A DNA stretch of 64,000 nt from Sordariomycetes sp. S80-01Y (taxonomy: Eukaryota; Ascomycota; Sordariomycetes): NCBI GenBank assembly GCA_037042185.1, contig JAXQJY010000032.1:2356001-2420000 (forward strand). Reading direction: 5' to 3'. This document shows positions 42,771 through 53,100 of this stretch, in pieces. Position 1 is the stretch's first letter, and every line of letters begins with the position of its first letter. The notes under the pieces were generated by a model. The model saw nothing but the letters and a program-made list of their open reading frames with translations, made no database searches and was not told where the DNA came from. The translations under genes were made by a program, and so were the position numbers.

Positions 42771-45700
42771 TTACAAAACAATCGCCAGCTCCGGTCTGTC
42801 GGGCTTGTCCTCGTCCAGATTCGGATAATAGGGCACCATGGCATCCGCGCCCTGAACGTAGGCGTCATTGTAAAGCCGCCAGTACGGCGTCCTGACCTTC
42901 CTGGCGGGGTGGAAGAGGCCAGCCCATACGTAGTTCATAACCACACCCGGTCCGACGGCCATGCGGATGGCTTCGATCGCCTCGACGATACGGTCGATTA
43001 CGTGAGGGCTCGTCTCGAAGAGGTTGGGGTAGAGCAGGTTCAAGAGATGGATCATGGCATCCTCGCACCCGAGACCGACGACGCCGAGGGCAATGTGCTT
43101 GACAACCGAGGCGGCTGTTTGACGGTGGACTTGATCACGATCAATGAGGGCGTCTTCAAGCAGGGGTGTGACGGCGTAGACGTAGTCCTTGGCCATCTCC
43201 CCAATATACTCGAAGAGGAAAGAGAGCGACTTGAGGACACCGTTCTGAACGTTCAGCTCAGGAACACGGTACTCGTTCATCAGCGCTGGCAGCACGGTGA
43301 ATGGCGCGCAGGTTTCCGCGACGATGCCGATGGCAACGGCCGTGTTGACACGCGACTGACGCTCTTGCACACGTAGGTTGTTCAGCAGAGTCGCCAGCAC
43401 GTCCTGAGGACCAATGGCCTTGGCGATGAAACCGAAAGTGTTGTTGGCCGCCCGACGAATGCCCTTCTTGTGAGCCTTGAGCATGTCTAGAAGTTCGAAA
43501 CAGATGCGCATCCACTCGCGGGCGTTGACACTCTCCGGTCCTCGATCTGCGATGCGGCCGACGAGGTCGATGGTGTTCTCCTGGACCTTCTCATGTCGGT
43601 TTCGCAGAATAGGAGTGAGGCGAGGGAGCAGGTCCCTGATGGGAGGTTGCATCTGAGAGATGCCAACCACCGTAACGATAGAACGCAGCGCCCCCAGGAT
43701 GGATCCAAGCACTTCAGGGTACTCTTCTCCGAGGTACTCGTAAAGGACGATGCCGAGCTTGCCCATTAATGCATCCTCGCCGCATTGCTTCATGACCATG
43801 GCGATGCGCGAGATCAGGTCGGCTGCTTGTTGTCGAACCGTCGCCGACTTGTTGTTCAGCCGCCAGAGAATCGTACTGACGATCTGAGGCAGATACGGCT
43901 TACAGCGAGTGCCGAGAGCGTTCACGACAGAGCCGAAGCCGTTGAGCATGACAATGTCCTCGACGCTCTGTTCCTGGAACGCATGCAGAATGCCGTCGAC
44001 GAGGCGTTCCTCCAAACGTTCGCCGATGTCTGCGGCACCCAAACTTGCGACGATCTTCTCCACTGTCTCGACTGTCATCTTGCGGTAGGGTTCGCTTTCG
44101 TCCTTCAGGTTGTTGACAATTCGTTCAACGATCTCACTGACACCAACCTTCTGGCCAATATCCACGGTCGTCTCCACCACTTGCCGGTAGTTGCGCTTGT
44201 CCAAAGCCATGCGCCTCACCCAGAAGCTCTTGAAGAACTCGTCGAGCACATGGTCCTTGAGATAGCCGGCGGTGACGCCATCGGTGCCAGCACACTGCGA
44301 AACGACCTTGAGGACAACCTTCTTCATCTCCTCGTCGGGGGAGGAAAACTCGCGTAGCAGAATCTCCATGATCTGACTTGTATAGTAGTTGGCATACTCT
44401 TCGTCCATGAGGGGGATGATGAAGCCAACAGCCTTGAGGAAACCCGCCAGCCCCTTTCCTCGCTGCTTGCGAGCTCCTGTCCACAGTGGGTTGAGGATGT
44501 CGTCGAAGCTCTCAATACCGTAGGGGTTGGACGCCTCAGCCAGTGCGGCGATGGACAGACTGGTCACGGTTCGGACCTTCGTCTGCTCGTCGTTCAGGTT
44601 CGGCCCGATGCATTCCACCAGCCCCTTCAGATGGGGAAGGACGGCGCAGCCCATGAGGATGGGAATCTGCTGAACAATCTTGACACCGGTGTGTCTAGCT
44701 TGCCATGACTTCTTGCTTCGGCACACTGCTCGCAGGAAAGGCAGAAGCGCTGGAATGCCCAAAGCTGAGGCTACCACGGCGAAGGCTCTTGCTGTGGTGT
44801 TACGAACATACTCATCGACGTGGTCGATGTCCGGTCGCATGGTGCTAATCATCGTAGCAAGGCCCGCGGCTTTACTGAGGTTGGAAATGATTTCGCGACC
44901 TTCCACACGCGCATAGTAGTCCTGGTCAATGAGCAGGGGCTCAATGACGACCAAGATCTTGTGCACATATGGTCTGACAAGGTCGTCAAGCTTGTAAAGA
45001 ATGCGGTCGATGACCTTGACCAGCAAGTGGCGCTCTTGGTCTTCCAATGTCTTCTCCATGAGTAGAGGTAGAATCTGGTCAAAGAGAGGACCGGCTCCGA
45101 ATTGGCGCGCGTTGTCAGTGATCTGTCGAAGGGCAGTCTTGCGCATTGGTGGCGTGCCGTTCTTGATCTTCAGCAACAGCCTCATAATCTTCCTCTCCTT
45201 CATGTCCTCCACCGTCATCGAATTCTCGTCCGAGTTATCGGTAAGTTTTCCGAAGTAAGCCATATCCTCGGGCTTGAAAAACTGCAGATCACCAACGCCG
45301 GGAATCTCCGCTGGCATAGGCTTGCCGCCTAGTCGCACCTGATCGGGGTCCTGCATCATGAACCCAGATTGCGGTGCGGGAGTAGCCATGACCTTGTGCG
45401 CCGGTGCCGAAATAGGGGCATAACCTGGTGGAGGCTCGAGGATCTTGTATCCATCCTCCTCTCCAGGAAGAAGCTCGTTAAGCTCCTCGTCACTGATGGG
45501 CATGTTGCGACCGCCTAGATCAGACCCAAAAGCCATATGCGCGGGAGCTTGGGATTGAGGTGCTGGCGTCGCGAGCCCTTGGTTTCCCATAGGCGTAGCC
45601 GAAGGTGCTTGGTCCCAGCGAGAGCGCTTCTTCGGCTCGGCTCCTCCCAGCGACGGTGCTTGATCCCACCTCGAGCGCTTCGCCTTCGCCCCGTCGTCCT

Positions 45701-46400
45701 CTATCTTCACTTGCTCATCGGCGGCAGCTGATGCGACGTCCCATCTCTTCTTGCGCTTCCTCCCCGCAACAGCCTCGGTTGAGCCAGATTCAGTGTTCTC
45801 CTTATCTCCATCCTGAAGTGTTGGTTGACCATCGGGAACCTCGCCGTTTTGCTTGGCCTCGATCGCTCGCATGATCCTTGCCTCCTCCCGCTCGAGGTCG
45901 CGCGCCTCCATGATTTCCTTGTAGCCGGCGCCATTCTCGTTCGCGCCAGCTTTGCGATTCTCGGCGAAAGGGTCTGCTCGGGTCGGGGTCAAGACGCGAT
46001 CGAAGCGGCGTTTCTGGTAATCGGACTCGCGATCAGCGATGCGCCCGCTCTTCTCGCCACGCCCGGCGAGAATGTCGTCCTCCTCAACACCATTTCCGCG
46101 CGTGAATTCATCGATCATATCGCGCGAGGCCGTATACTGGCCGACCAGCCTGCGCGAGTTGTCCGCACCCTCCATCTCGTCGTCATCGTCCTCCATTGGC
46201 AGCGACGTGTGGTAACCCGCATACTTATCACCGCCATCGCGTTCGTAAAGGGAACTATCGGCGCTGTCGGTGAGCTTTTGCTTGGTGTCGTCGTCCCGTT
46301 GGGAGGAGGCGTCGAGCGCGCGCGACCCCTTCTTGGCCGCGGCAGCGGCGTTGCGCTCCTGCTGGAGCTTCTTGATGGTCTCGAAACCGGAGTCCGACAT
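42771..46400 (-). CDS. SF3B1: Splicing factor 3B subunit 1 (SF3B1, Hsh155/Prp10)
   Basis: Core of U2 snRNP that clamps the branch-point helix. Single exon, 1209 residues, between yeast Hsh155 and human SF3B1 in length. The N-terminal third is disordered, with RWDQAP motifs at about residues 240-270 (sites that bind U2AF-homology motifs) and TP-rich stretches. The rest is a HEAT-repeat superhelix with very high similarity to human SF3B1, for example the region [20 protein letters not shown] and [20 protein letters not shown], which covers the zone altered in human blood cancers. The gene is intronless although its product is essential for splicing. Confidence 0.97.
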   Translation of the reverse strand: MSDSGFETIKKLQQERNAAAAAKKGSRALDASSQRDDDTKQKLTDSADSSLYERDGGDKYAGYHTSLPMEDDDDEMEGADNSRRLVGQYTASRDMIDEFTRGNGVEEDDILAGRGEKSGRIADRESDYQKRRFDRVLTPTRADPFAENRKAGANENGAGYKEIMEARDLEREEARIMRAIEAKQNGEVPDGQPTLQDGDKENTESGSTEAVAGRKRKKRWDVASAAADEQVKIEDDGAKAKRSRWDQAPSLGGAEPKKRSRWDQAPSATPMGNQGLATPAPQSQAPAHMAFGSDLGGRNMPISDEELNELLPGEEDGYKILEPPPGYAPISAPAHKVMATPAPQSGFMMQDPDQVRLGGKPMPAEIPGVGDLQFFKPEDMAYFGKLTDNSDENSMTVEDMKERKIMRLLLKIKNGTPPMRKTALRQITDNARQFGAGPLFDQILPLLMEKTLEDQERHLLVKVIDRILYKLDDLVRPYVHKILVVIEPLLIDQDYYARVEGREIISNLSKAAGLATMISTMRPDIDHVDEYVRNTTARAFAVVASALGIPALLPFLRAVCRSKKSWQARHTGVKIVQQIPILMGCAVLPHLKGLVECIGPNLNDEQTKVRTVTSLSIAALAEASNPYGIESFDDILNPLWTGARKQRGKGLAGFLKAVGFIIPLMDEEYANYYTSQIMEILLREFSSPDEEMKKVVLKVVSQCAGTDGVTAGYLKDHVLDEFFKSFWVRRMALDKRNYRQVVETTVDIGQKVGVSEIVERIVNNLKDESEPYRKMTVETVEKIVASLGAADIGERLEERLVDGILHAFQEQSVEDIVMLNGFGSVVNALGTRCKPYLPQIVSTILWRLNNKSATVRQQAADLISRIAMVMKQCGEDALMGKLGIVLYEYLGEEYPEVLGSILGALRSIVTVVGISQMQPPIRDLLPRLTPILRNRHEKVQENTIDLVGRIADRGPESVNAREWMRICFELLDMLKAHKKGIRRAANNTFGFIAKAIGPQDVLATLLNNLRVQERQSRVNTAVAIGIVAETCAPFTVLPALMNEYRVPELNVQNGVLKSLSFLFEYIGEMAKDYVYAVTPLLEDALIDRDQVHRQTAASVVKHIALGVVGLGCEDAMIHLLNLLYPNLFETSPHVIDRIVEAIEAIRMAVGPGVVMNYVWAGLFHPARKVRTPYWRLYNDAYVQGADAMVPYYPNLDEDKPDRPELAIVL

Positions 46401-46913
46401 GATGGCTTATGGTTTTCTCGTCTTCATCCCGCGTCCAGATCACAAGTGGCGTCTGCCCGGTCGTTGTTGTGCATGGAGGAAGGTGGTCGAAATGAGTGTC
46501 GTGGAAGAGAAGGAGGCGTTCGAGCAACGAAAACTTGAGGTCTGGGCCGCTAAGCTTGAAGAAAACATTGCCGCCCCCACACGCTGAACTTTGTCAGCAG
46601 AGCGGCGGCATTTTTTTGGGTGCCAACTTGGCCGAACCTTACCCGCCATTCTGCGACTACCATTGAATGAGGCCGCGCACTCGAGCAAAACTTGACTTTC
46701 TTTTGATGCAAATAAACTATTTGATGTCGAGCTCACTCTCGCTAGTTTATGTTGCTCTTATCATCCTTGGGCATGCCTACGTTGACAACTTCTTTGGGCA
46801 GTCTGGAAGCTTCAGACCACACTCACAGCTACGGACCTTCTTCTCACGAAACATTGAGACTCGTGCCAATGATGGGAGCTTCACCGATATTACTTTGAGC
46901 CTGCAAAGTTCCG
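46401..46913. other. Intergenic region, SF3B1 promoter and OGG1 3' flank
   Basis: No gene is seen. SF3B1 and OGG1 are read in the same direction, so this 513-nt region must contain both the OGG1 3' end and the SF3B1 promoter. Confidence 0.55.
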
Positions 46914-48180
46914 TTACGGTCTTGCCCTTGTGCGTCTCCGTTTTGTCGTTGCCTCCGCCTTGATAAGCTTGCCGTCGACAGTTTCCTCCACCTTGATTTC
47001 TTGCTTGACCTCAGTCGCAACGACCGCCTTCCTCTTCTTCGTGATGCTGGATAGCTCTGGCTCTACAATCTCCTGCTTGATTTGCACTGCTTCCTCTTTG
47101 ACCGTTGTTGCACGGTCGGAAAATTGTCGTAGGTCCGCTGTGAACAAGACAGAGTGCGCCCAGCCCGCATACTTCCCCCACAAGGTCCTGAAATGCTCTC
47201 CTACAGCGTCGTACATTGCCTTGTTAAAAGTTTTAGCTTTCTTCCCAAACTTGTAGTCCCGCTGTGCGATCTGCCAGACATGGGTATCGACAGGCACCGA
47301 CTCGCCCCAACCAAGTCCCATGAGGCAGACGCAGTCTGCTACCTTTGGGCCAACACCCTTCAAACTCAACAGCCCCTCCTGGGCCTCTTGGTAAGTAGCA
47401 TGATCCTCTCTCGGCAGATCCGGCGCGGCAAAGCCAGGTGACTCTGGATTCCGCAGTGACTCGAGCCAGTCGCTTGGCTTGTCGAGGACAACCATGCGTG
47501 CTGTCTCTGCGATGTACTTGGCTCGATACCCAAACCCGAGCTCGCGGAGGTGTGCTTCGACCCCTTTGCCTGTGAGAGCTTCGGGCGCCGGGAAATCATG
47601 GTATGCTTCATCGTCCACAGTCCCAATAAAAGGCCCATAGTTCTTACACAGTTTGTGTACCATCTGTGAAATCCTCGAGATGTTGTTATTGCTGCTGCAA
47701 ATGAAGGCGATCAAGGCTTCCCAGGCGTCTTGATTAAGGATTCGCACACCGGTGAAGGTTGGTGCCTTTCTCCGAAAGTTCGGGTCAACATCCGACCATT
47801 GCTGGTATAGCTTCTCCAAGTTTATATCCAGGTTGAAGTAATGTCTTAGAAGTTCGGCCGAGTCGTCCTTGACGGCAGGACTGTCGCCTCTAGACGAAGG
47901 TGGTGTAGGCAGTCCAGGGGATCTAGTCTCTGGCCATGTCACTTTGTAGTGCAGGTGATATGGGTCTTGCTTGAGTGATAGAATCCGCCCATGCAGTGTG
48001 CAGCGCCTGAATCACGTCAGTATGCGGACGCTCGACATCGACTATTCCATTGGGCGCTCACCATTCATCTTCAAACTTCCGCCATCTGAAAGATTGACCA
48101 CAACGTAGTGTAGTGTCAATGCATAATTCTGCCAAGCTTACGGGAAGCTTTTGCCAGTCTGCCAGTCTTTTGACAGCCAT
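46914..48180 (-). CDS. OGG1: 8-oxoguanine DNA glycosylase/AP lyase OGG1
   Basis: Removes 8-oxoG opposite C and cleaves the abasic site. Proposed CDS is complement(join(46914..48006,48062..48180)), 403 residues. The N-terminal domain includes LAELCIDTTLRCGQSFRWRK, and the helix-hairpin-helix-GPD domain includes LKGVGPKVADCVCLMGLGWG with catalytic Lys261, then SVPVDTHVWQ with catalytic Asp280; the 19-residue spacing equals that of human Lys249/Asp268. The 55-nt intron has donor GTGAGC and branch CTGAC and joins EDEW to RCTLHGR. The tail beyond about residue 330 is basic and Lys/Glu-rich, probably a nuclear signal. An in-frame ATG at 48255 would add 25 residues. Confidence 0.95.
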
Positions 48181-48559
48181 ACTAGACTCGCAACGTGAGG
48201 GCCTATGAAGGTGGGCGTTGGTGGAAAGTTGATGAGATGCAAGTTCCGAGGTCATCTAAGATCGCCACGCCGGCCCCTGGAGGCAAAGGAGACCCTGCAT
48301 TCTTACCGAGCGCTCGGTCAACAGCCACTCATCGTAGGCCGCTGCTGAGGCTGTCCGGCCGGGTACTCCACCCATCCCGATTTGGTTAGCGTCATTACGG
48401 TCGAAAAAGCTCCAGTGTCGCGGCTCAACCTACAGGTTCTGGAGGCGACGAAACAAACACATTCATCCATCGAGGCGCCTTTGTTACCAGGACCTCGCCA
48501 ACAGCCGCTCTCGCTCCAACTCCTGGATCTTTCTTGGACTTAAGGAACTGTTCAGGATC
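48181..48559. other. Divergent OGG1/U2AF65 intergenic region
   Basis: The 379-nt region must serve both genes. It includes a possible 25-codon N-terminal extension of OGG1 (48181-48255). No TATA box is evident. Confidence 0.55.
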
Positions 48560-50486
48560 ATGAACGGCGATACCTACTCGTCGCGCGGTGCGCTATTCCC
48601 AACCTCTGCAGTTAAAGAATGTGCTAACAACGGCTTGAAGATTCGAGGAGGGGGGGCCGAGACTACCCAGTATGCCTCACTGACTCGATTCATCTCGAAT
48701 GATGCTAACTCTTCCTAGCCCCGTGGAGGTGATCGTGACGACCGTCGCGACCGCCCCCGCGACCGCGACCGTCGCCGATCGAGGTCGCCCGGCCGAAGCC
48801 ATCGAAGGGACGATGACAACGCTTACTCCTCCAGCCGCAACCACCGTGACAGGGAGCGCGAGGATCGCTATTCTGGACGCGACCGCGGTGGTCGCGATAG
48901 GGAATGGGATCGTGATCGGGGTGGTTCTCGTCGCGATGCTCGACGCGACGACGAGTTCCGATTCAACAGAAGAGACCGTGACCCTTACGACGACCGACGC
49001 GGCGGTGGTAGAAGGGATAATAGGCGCGATGACGGGGCACTTGGAGGGAGGCAAGAGAGTCGACGGACTGCTTCGCCGCCACCTAAGAAGCGAGAGCCTA
49101 CCCCAGACTTGACCGACGTTGTTCCTATTCTCGAGCGCAAGCGTCGCATGACCCAATGGGACATCAAGCCGCCTGGCTATGAATATGTAACGGCCGAGCA
49201 AGCTAAGATGTCGGGCATGTTCCCTCTACCTGGCGCGCCGCGACAGCAGCAGATGGATCCCAGCAAGCTCCAGGCCATGGCGCCGAGCGAGCAGGTCTCG
49301 AGCACAAGCCTAAGCGCCAGCAACTCTCGACAAGCCAAGCGATTGATCGTCACAAACTTCCCGCCGAGCACGACCGAGGAGAACCTAATGGGATTCTTCA
49401 ACTTGCAACTCAACAACCTGAATGTGATTGAGAGCACGGATCCTTGCATGCTTTGCCAATTCTCAAACGACCGTTCGTTTGCGGTCCTCGAATTCAAGAC
49501 TCCCTCCGACACAACCGTCGCATATGCCTTGGATGGCATCTCGATGGAGGCCGAAGACGGTGCAAATGGCGCCACCAACGGCGCACCCAGCGGTTTGCAG
49601 CTCCGCCGCCCTAAGGACTACGTTGTTCCTGGAGCGTCTGACGAAAAGCCACAAGAGTCTGACGTGGTCGCTGGCGTCGTGCCAGACTCCGCTAACAAGC
49701 TGAGCATTACCAACATCCCGACATTCCTTACGGATGAGCAAGTCAGTGAGCTCCTTACCGCATTTGGTAGGCCTAGGGCTTTTGTGCTGGTCAAAGATCG
49801 CAGCACCGAAGAGTCACGAGTAAGTCTTGAGCATTCTGGCATTCAAATGAGCAATTTCTAAGTAATTCTACCAGGGAATCGCCTTCGCCGAGTACGTTGA
49901 CCCTTCCACCGCCAATCAACCTGCACTTGATACGCTCAATGGCATGGACGTGGGTGGTAAGAAGCTCAAGGTCACAAAGGCCAGCATTGGTCCTTCGCAA
50001 GTCGCCAATTTCGATGTCGGTGTTGCTGCCATCAGCAGTCTCGCTGCTCAGACCGGCAACGACGCCGAACAAACCCGCATCCTTCAGCTTCTGAACATGG
50101 TCACTGCGGAAGAGCTCCTGGACAACGATGAATACGAAGGTACGGATGCACAACTCTCTCTATCCACCCAAAGCAACACTAATAGCCACTACAGAGATCC
50201 GTGAGGACGTTCGTGAGGAATGCTCCAAGTTCGGCACCGTCCTCGACATCAAAATCCCCAGGCCCGCAGGCGGCAGCAGGCAGATCGCCGGTGTTGGCAA
50301 AATCTTTGTCAAGTTTGACAGCGTCGAATCTACGACAAAGGCTCTCAGGTCGCTCGCCGGACGCAAGTTTGCTGATCGAACTGTAGTTGCGACCTACTTC
50401 CCAGAGGTAAGTTTCTGTAGATGCCGAGATTCTCCCTTGGATTAACTAACTCATCAAAGGAAAATTTCGATGTTGGTGCATGGTAA
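48560..50486 (+). CDS. U2AF2: U2AF large subunit (U2AF65), RNA splicing factor
   Basis: Binds the polypyrimidine tract and helps place U2 snRNP at the branch point. Proposed CDS is join(48560..48587,48641..48669,48719..49819,49875..50139,50195..50406,50460..50486), 553 residues. The first 130 residues are Arg/Asp/Ser-rich (RD/RS type). A U2AF-ligand-type motif follows, with the conserved Trp in MTQWDIKPPGYEYVT, then two RRMs (RLIVTNFPPSTTEENLMGFF and NKLSITNIPTFLTDEQVSEL) and a C-terminal UHM-like RRM ending ENFDVGAW. Exons 1, 2 and 6 are only 28, 29 and 27 nt. Introns are 49-55 nt with CTAAC-like branch sites. It is divergent from OGG1 and read in the same direction as RPS13. Confidence 0.94.
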
Positions 50487-51317
50487 TTCCCGTACAATCC
50501 CGGTTATCGCGTCGCCAGTCGTTGGTGGACAAGGGCAGTACGGAGAGTTAAACTGGCAACGAGATGGGCGGGCCAGGACCGTTTCCGAGGGAGGCTTAGG
50601 TCAAATCTGTTTTCACTGCGAAAATGTCTTGTACAATAATGGACGAGGCGAGGTATCATTAGGCGTCTTTATTAGGGTGAAGCTTTCAAAAATCCTACAG
50701 CGACCGATGGAAGAGAAGTGATCCGTGGTGTTTCATTGTGATCTACATTCGACTATCGCAATTTCTAATCATCACAACCCTTGGAGTTTGTTAGCAAGAG
50801 TCCCAGTGCATCAAACAAGTGAGCATATCGTTCGAAGTTCTGTGATCAGATGTGAAGTTCATTCATTGAGCCTCCGAAGAGACTCTAACATAAGAGGTAC
50901 CAGAAATGATATTGGAGGATCATCATGCTAGAACCGACGAACAATACGCTCGGGAAGAATAAGATGTACTTACAATACAATTTACAAATCCAGACAGCGG
51001 AGAAGACGCCCGCCAGTGCGGTTGGCGTCCAGCGCAGAAGACGCGTCTGGAGGAAACGTGTTGGAGAAATTTCAATGGAGCTGGGGATGAGATTGGGCCG
51101 GCCTCGGGTTCTCCTATGATCACGTGTGCAGCCCCACCGTCGGCGCACCGGCGGCACCTTCCGCACTCTGCCCTAACTTGGGCGAAAATTTCCAGCTCCA
51201 CACAAAGCCCTCTGGATTTGAGGTCCAACGAAGTTCACGACCACCGTAGCGGCGCATCCGACGACAACCTCTTACTCTAACCCCTCCGCAGCACCACGCT
51301 TCACCACAACCGACAAG
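50487..51317. other. Intergenic region, U2AF65 3' flank and RPS13 promoter
   Basis: No gene is seen; the left half (about 50640-50960) is AT-rich. A CACGTG lies at 51121-51126 and the last 60 nt look like the RPS13 leader. Confidence 0.55.
51120..51126. promoter_or_regulatory. TCACGTG motif upstream of RPS13
   Basis: Lies 191 nt upstream of the RPS13 start. Cbf1-type CACGTG sites occur upstream of ribosomal protein genes in several ascomycetes, so this is a plausible element, but nothing here proves it. Confidence 0.35.
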
Positions 51318-52022
51318 ATGGGCCGTCTTCACAGCAAGGGCAAGGGCATTTCTGCCTCCGCGCTCCCCTACTCCCGCGCTCCCCCCGCGTGGCTCAAGAC
51401 CACCCCCGACCAGGTCGTTGAGCAGATCTGCAAGCTCGCCAGGAAGGGTGCTACCCCTTCGCAGATTGGTGTCATTCTGCGTGACTCCCACGGCGTTGCC
51501 CAGGTCAAGATTGTCACTGGTATGATTGGGTTGCAATCGGAGATGGAAGACGACGAGGGCTAACAGTGTTGCAGGTAACCGCATTCTGCGCATCCTCAAG
51601 TCCCACGGTACGGAACCCTGAACGAGCGATCGATCGAACGATGGATGGAATATACACATACATCTGGAGACTCGCTCTCTTACTCGAGACTCTGTTCTCG
51701 CAATGCCTCTGCGCGGTCAATGACTGACAGAGTGACTTATAGGCCTCGCTCCTGAGATTCCCGAGGACCTTTACATGCTTATCAAGAAGGTGCGTCATGC
51801 TGGCAAATTTTGTGATGTCAATGGAGGAGATGTTAACGGTGACTACAGGCCGTCTCGGTCCGCAAGCACCTCGAGCGCAACCGCAAGGACAAGGACTCCA
51901 AGTTCCGCCTCATTCTCATCGAGTCCCGTATCCACCGTCTCGCCCGTTACTACAGGACTGTCGGTGTCCTGCCCCCCAACTGGAAGTACGAGTCCGCCAC
52001 CGCCTCCACCATGGTCGCGTAA
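51318..52022 (+). CDS. RPS13: 40S ribosomal protein S13 (uS15)
   Basis: Small-subunit ribosomal protein. Proposed CDS is join(51318..51519,51575..51607,51743..51789,51849..52022), 151 residues, exactly the usual eukaryotic length. It starts [20 protein letters not shown] and the C-terminus is [17 protein letters not shown]. Exons 2 and 3 are only 33 and 47 nt. Introns are 55, 135 and 59 nt; the 135-nt second intron is the longest in the window and may hold a snoRNA or regulatory element, but I see no clear box C/D motifs. It is convergent with SDC1. Confidence 0.98.
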
Positions 52023-52333
52023 AGTGGTTTTGGTCATGGAGGACGAGTAGCGATTTGAGGTGGACAGATGGAAGGGATTCCCTGGGTATGGAGTTGGGGA
52101 AGCTTATGCTACGGAAAACTTGCATTTAGAGCCATGATGCCATATGCGCCGGTCTATTGAAGACCGAACAGGTAGCTGGATGCCTCAATTCGAACATCAA
52201 CTACCAAATCAAATCTGCGTCGTCCCATGGTATCTTTGCATTCGTGTCGAATGACGTCTCCTGAACCCCAACGCCTGCTTGATCGTGATTGTCCCTAAGA
52301 AGTCTTTTTAAGATCCATATAGAAGCCCATGCC
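52023..52333. other. 3' flanks of RPS13 and SDC1
   Basis: The 311-nt gap holds two facing 3' ends. No gene is seen. Confidence 0.55.
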
Positions 52334-52820
52334 TCATGTAGCGCCCTCCAATTCTTTCGACTTGTGCAACAGATACTCTCCAAGTGCTTTCAGAGGTGCC
52401 TCAGGCTGATCCTTAGCGATCTGCTTCATTCCCTCCAACAGTACACCCGTGACTCTTGTGTTCAGATATCGGCGCGTCTGGTCGCCGTGAGGAGGAGCCT
52501 CGGCGGGGAATGACACTGTCGGATCGGGTTGGGCAGAGGCGGCTCTTGAGCCCCGCGCGGGTGTTCCTGTTCGGCCGTGGGCAGGGCTTGGAGCCGCGGG
52601 TGCGGGCGAAGACTGGGTGGAATTAGCAGTGTTTTCAAACGGTGGAAACGCCAAAGTGGCTTACCCGTAGCTGCTCATTCGGCGCTTCTACCATGATTGT
52701 GTCTTTCTGGGGGGTATCGTCTTTTTGTGCGGGACCGCCGTCGATAGGGATGTCGTCTGCCGCGATGGCGGGCACCGGTGTGCTAGCTTGAGGCTCAGCT
52801 ACAGGTATTTGGTCTGCCAT
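52334..52820 (-). CDS. SDC1: COMPASS subunit SDC1 (Dpy-30 domain protein)
   Basis: Small subunit of the Set1/COMPASS histone H3K4 methyltransferase; its Dpy-30 helices dimerise and bind Bre2. Proposed CDS is complement(join(52334..52612,52665..52820)), 144 residues. The Dpy-30 motif is at the C-terminus: RRYLNTRVTGVLLEGMKQIA followed by PLKALGEYLLHKSKELEG. The N-terminal 90 residues are Pro/Ala/Asp-rich and disordered. The 52-nt intron has donor GTAAGC, branch GCTAAT and acceptor CCCAG, phase 0. It is divergent from FAN1, with 280 nt between starts. Confidence 0.93.
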
Positions 52821-53100
52821 GTTTGCGGCGGTGCGGTCCTCACGTTGAGAGTGACTGGTGGAAGGAATTGAAGGGAGCTTGGAGTTCAAACGCGCCGGTT
52901 CCTTGTCGGTCTTCGGGGGTTCGAAGGACCGGTGCACGGTCAGCTGATTTCGCGTCTGCTTCGTCCCCTCCTTCCGCCACTTGTCGCGTCTCAACCGTGA
53001 AAAGTTGTCACATCCCTTCTGAAGCGCACATTGCCCCTATCGATGGAGACTTCTCTTCCCAAAATAGTCGCTCAATCGGCTGAGCGCAAAGGATTACATA

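Noticed and set aside
45825-46538. 237-codon open frame antisense to the SF3B1 N-terminus
   Set aside because: Shadow of SF3B1; no independent support.
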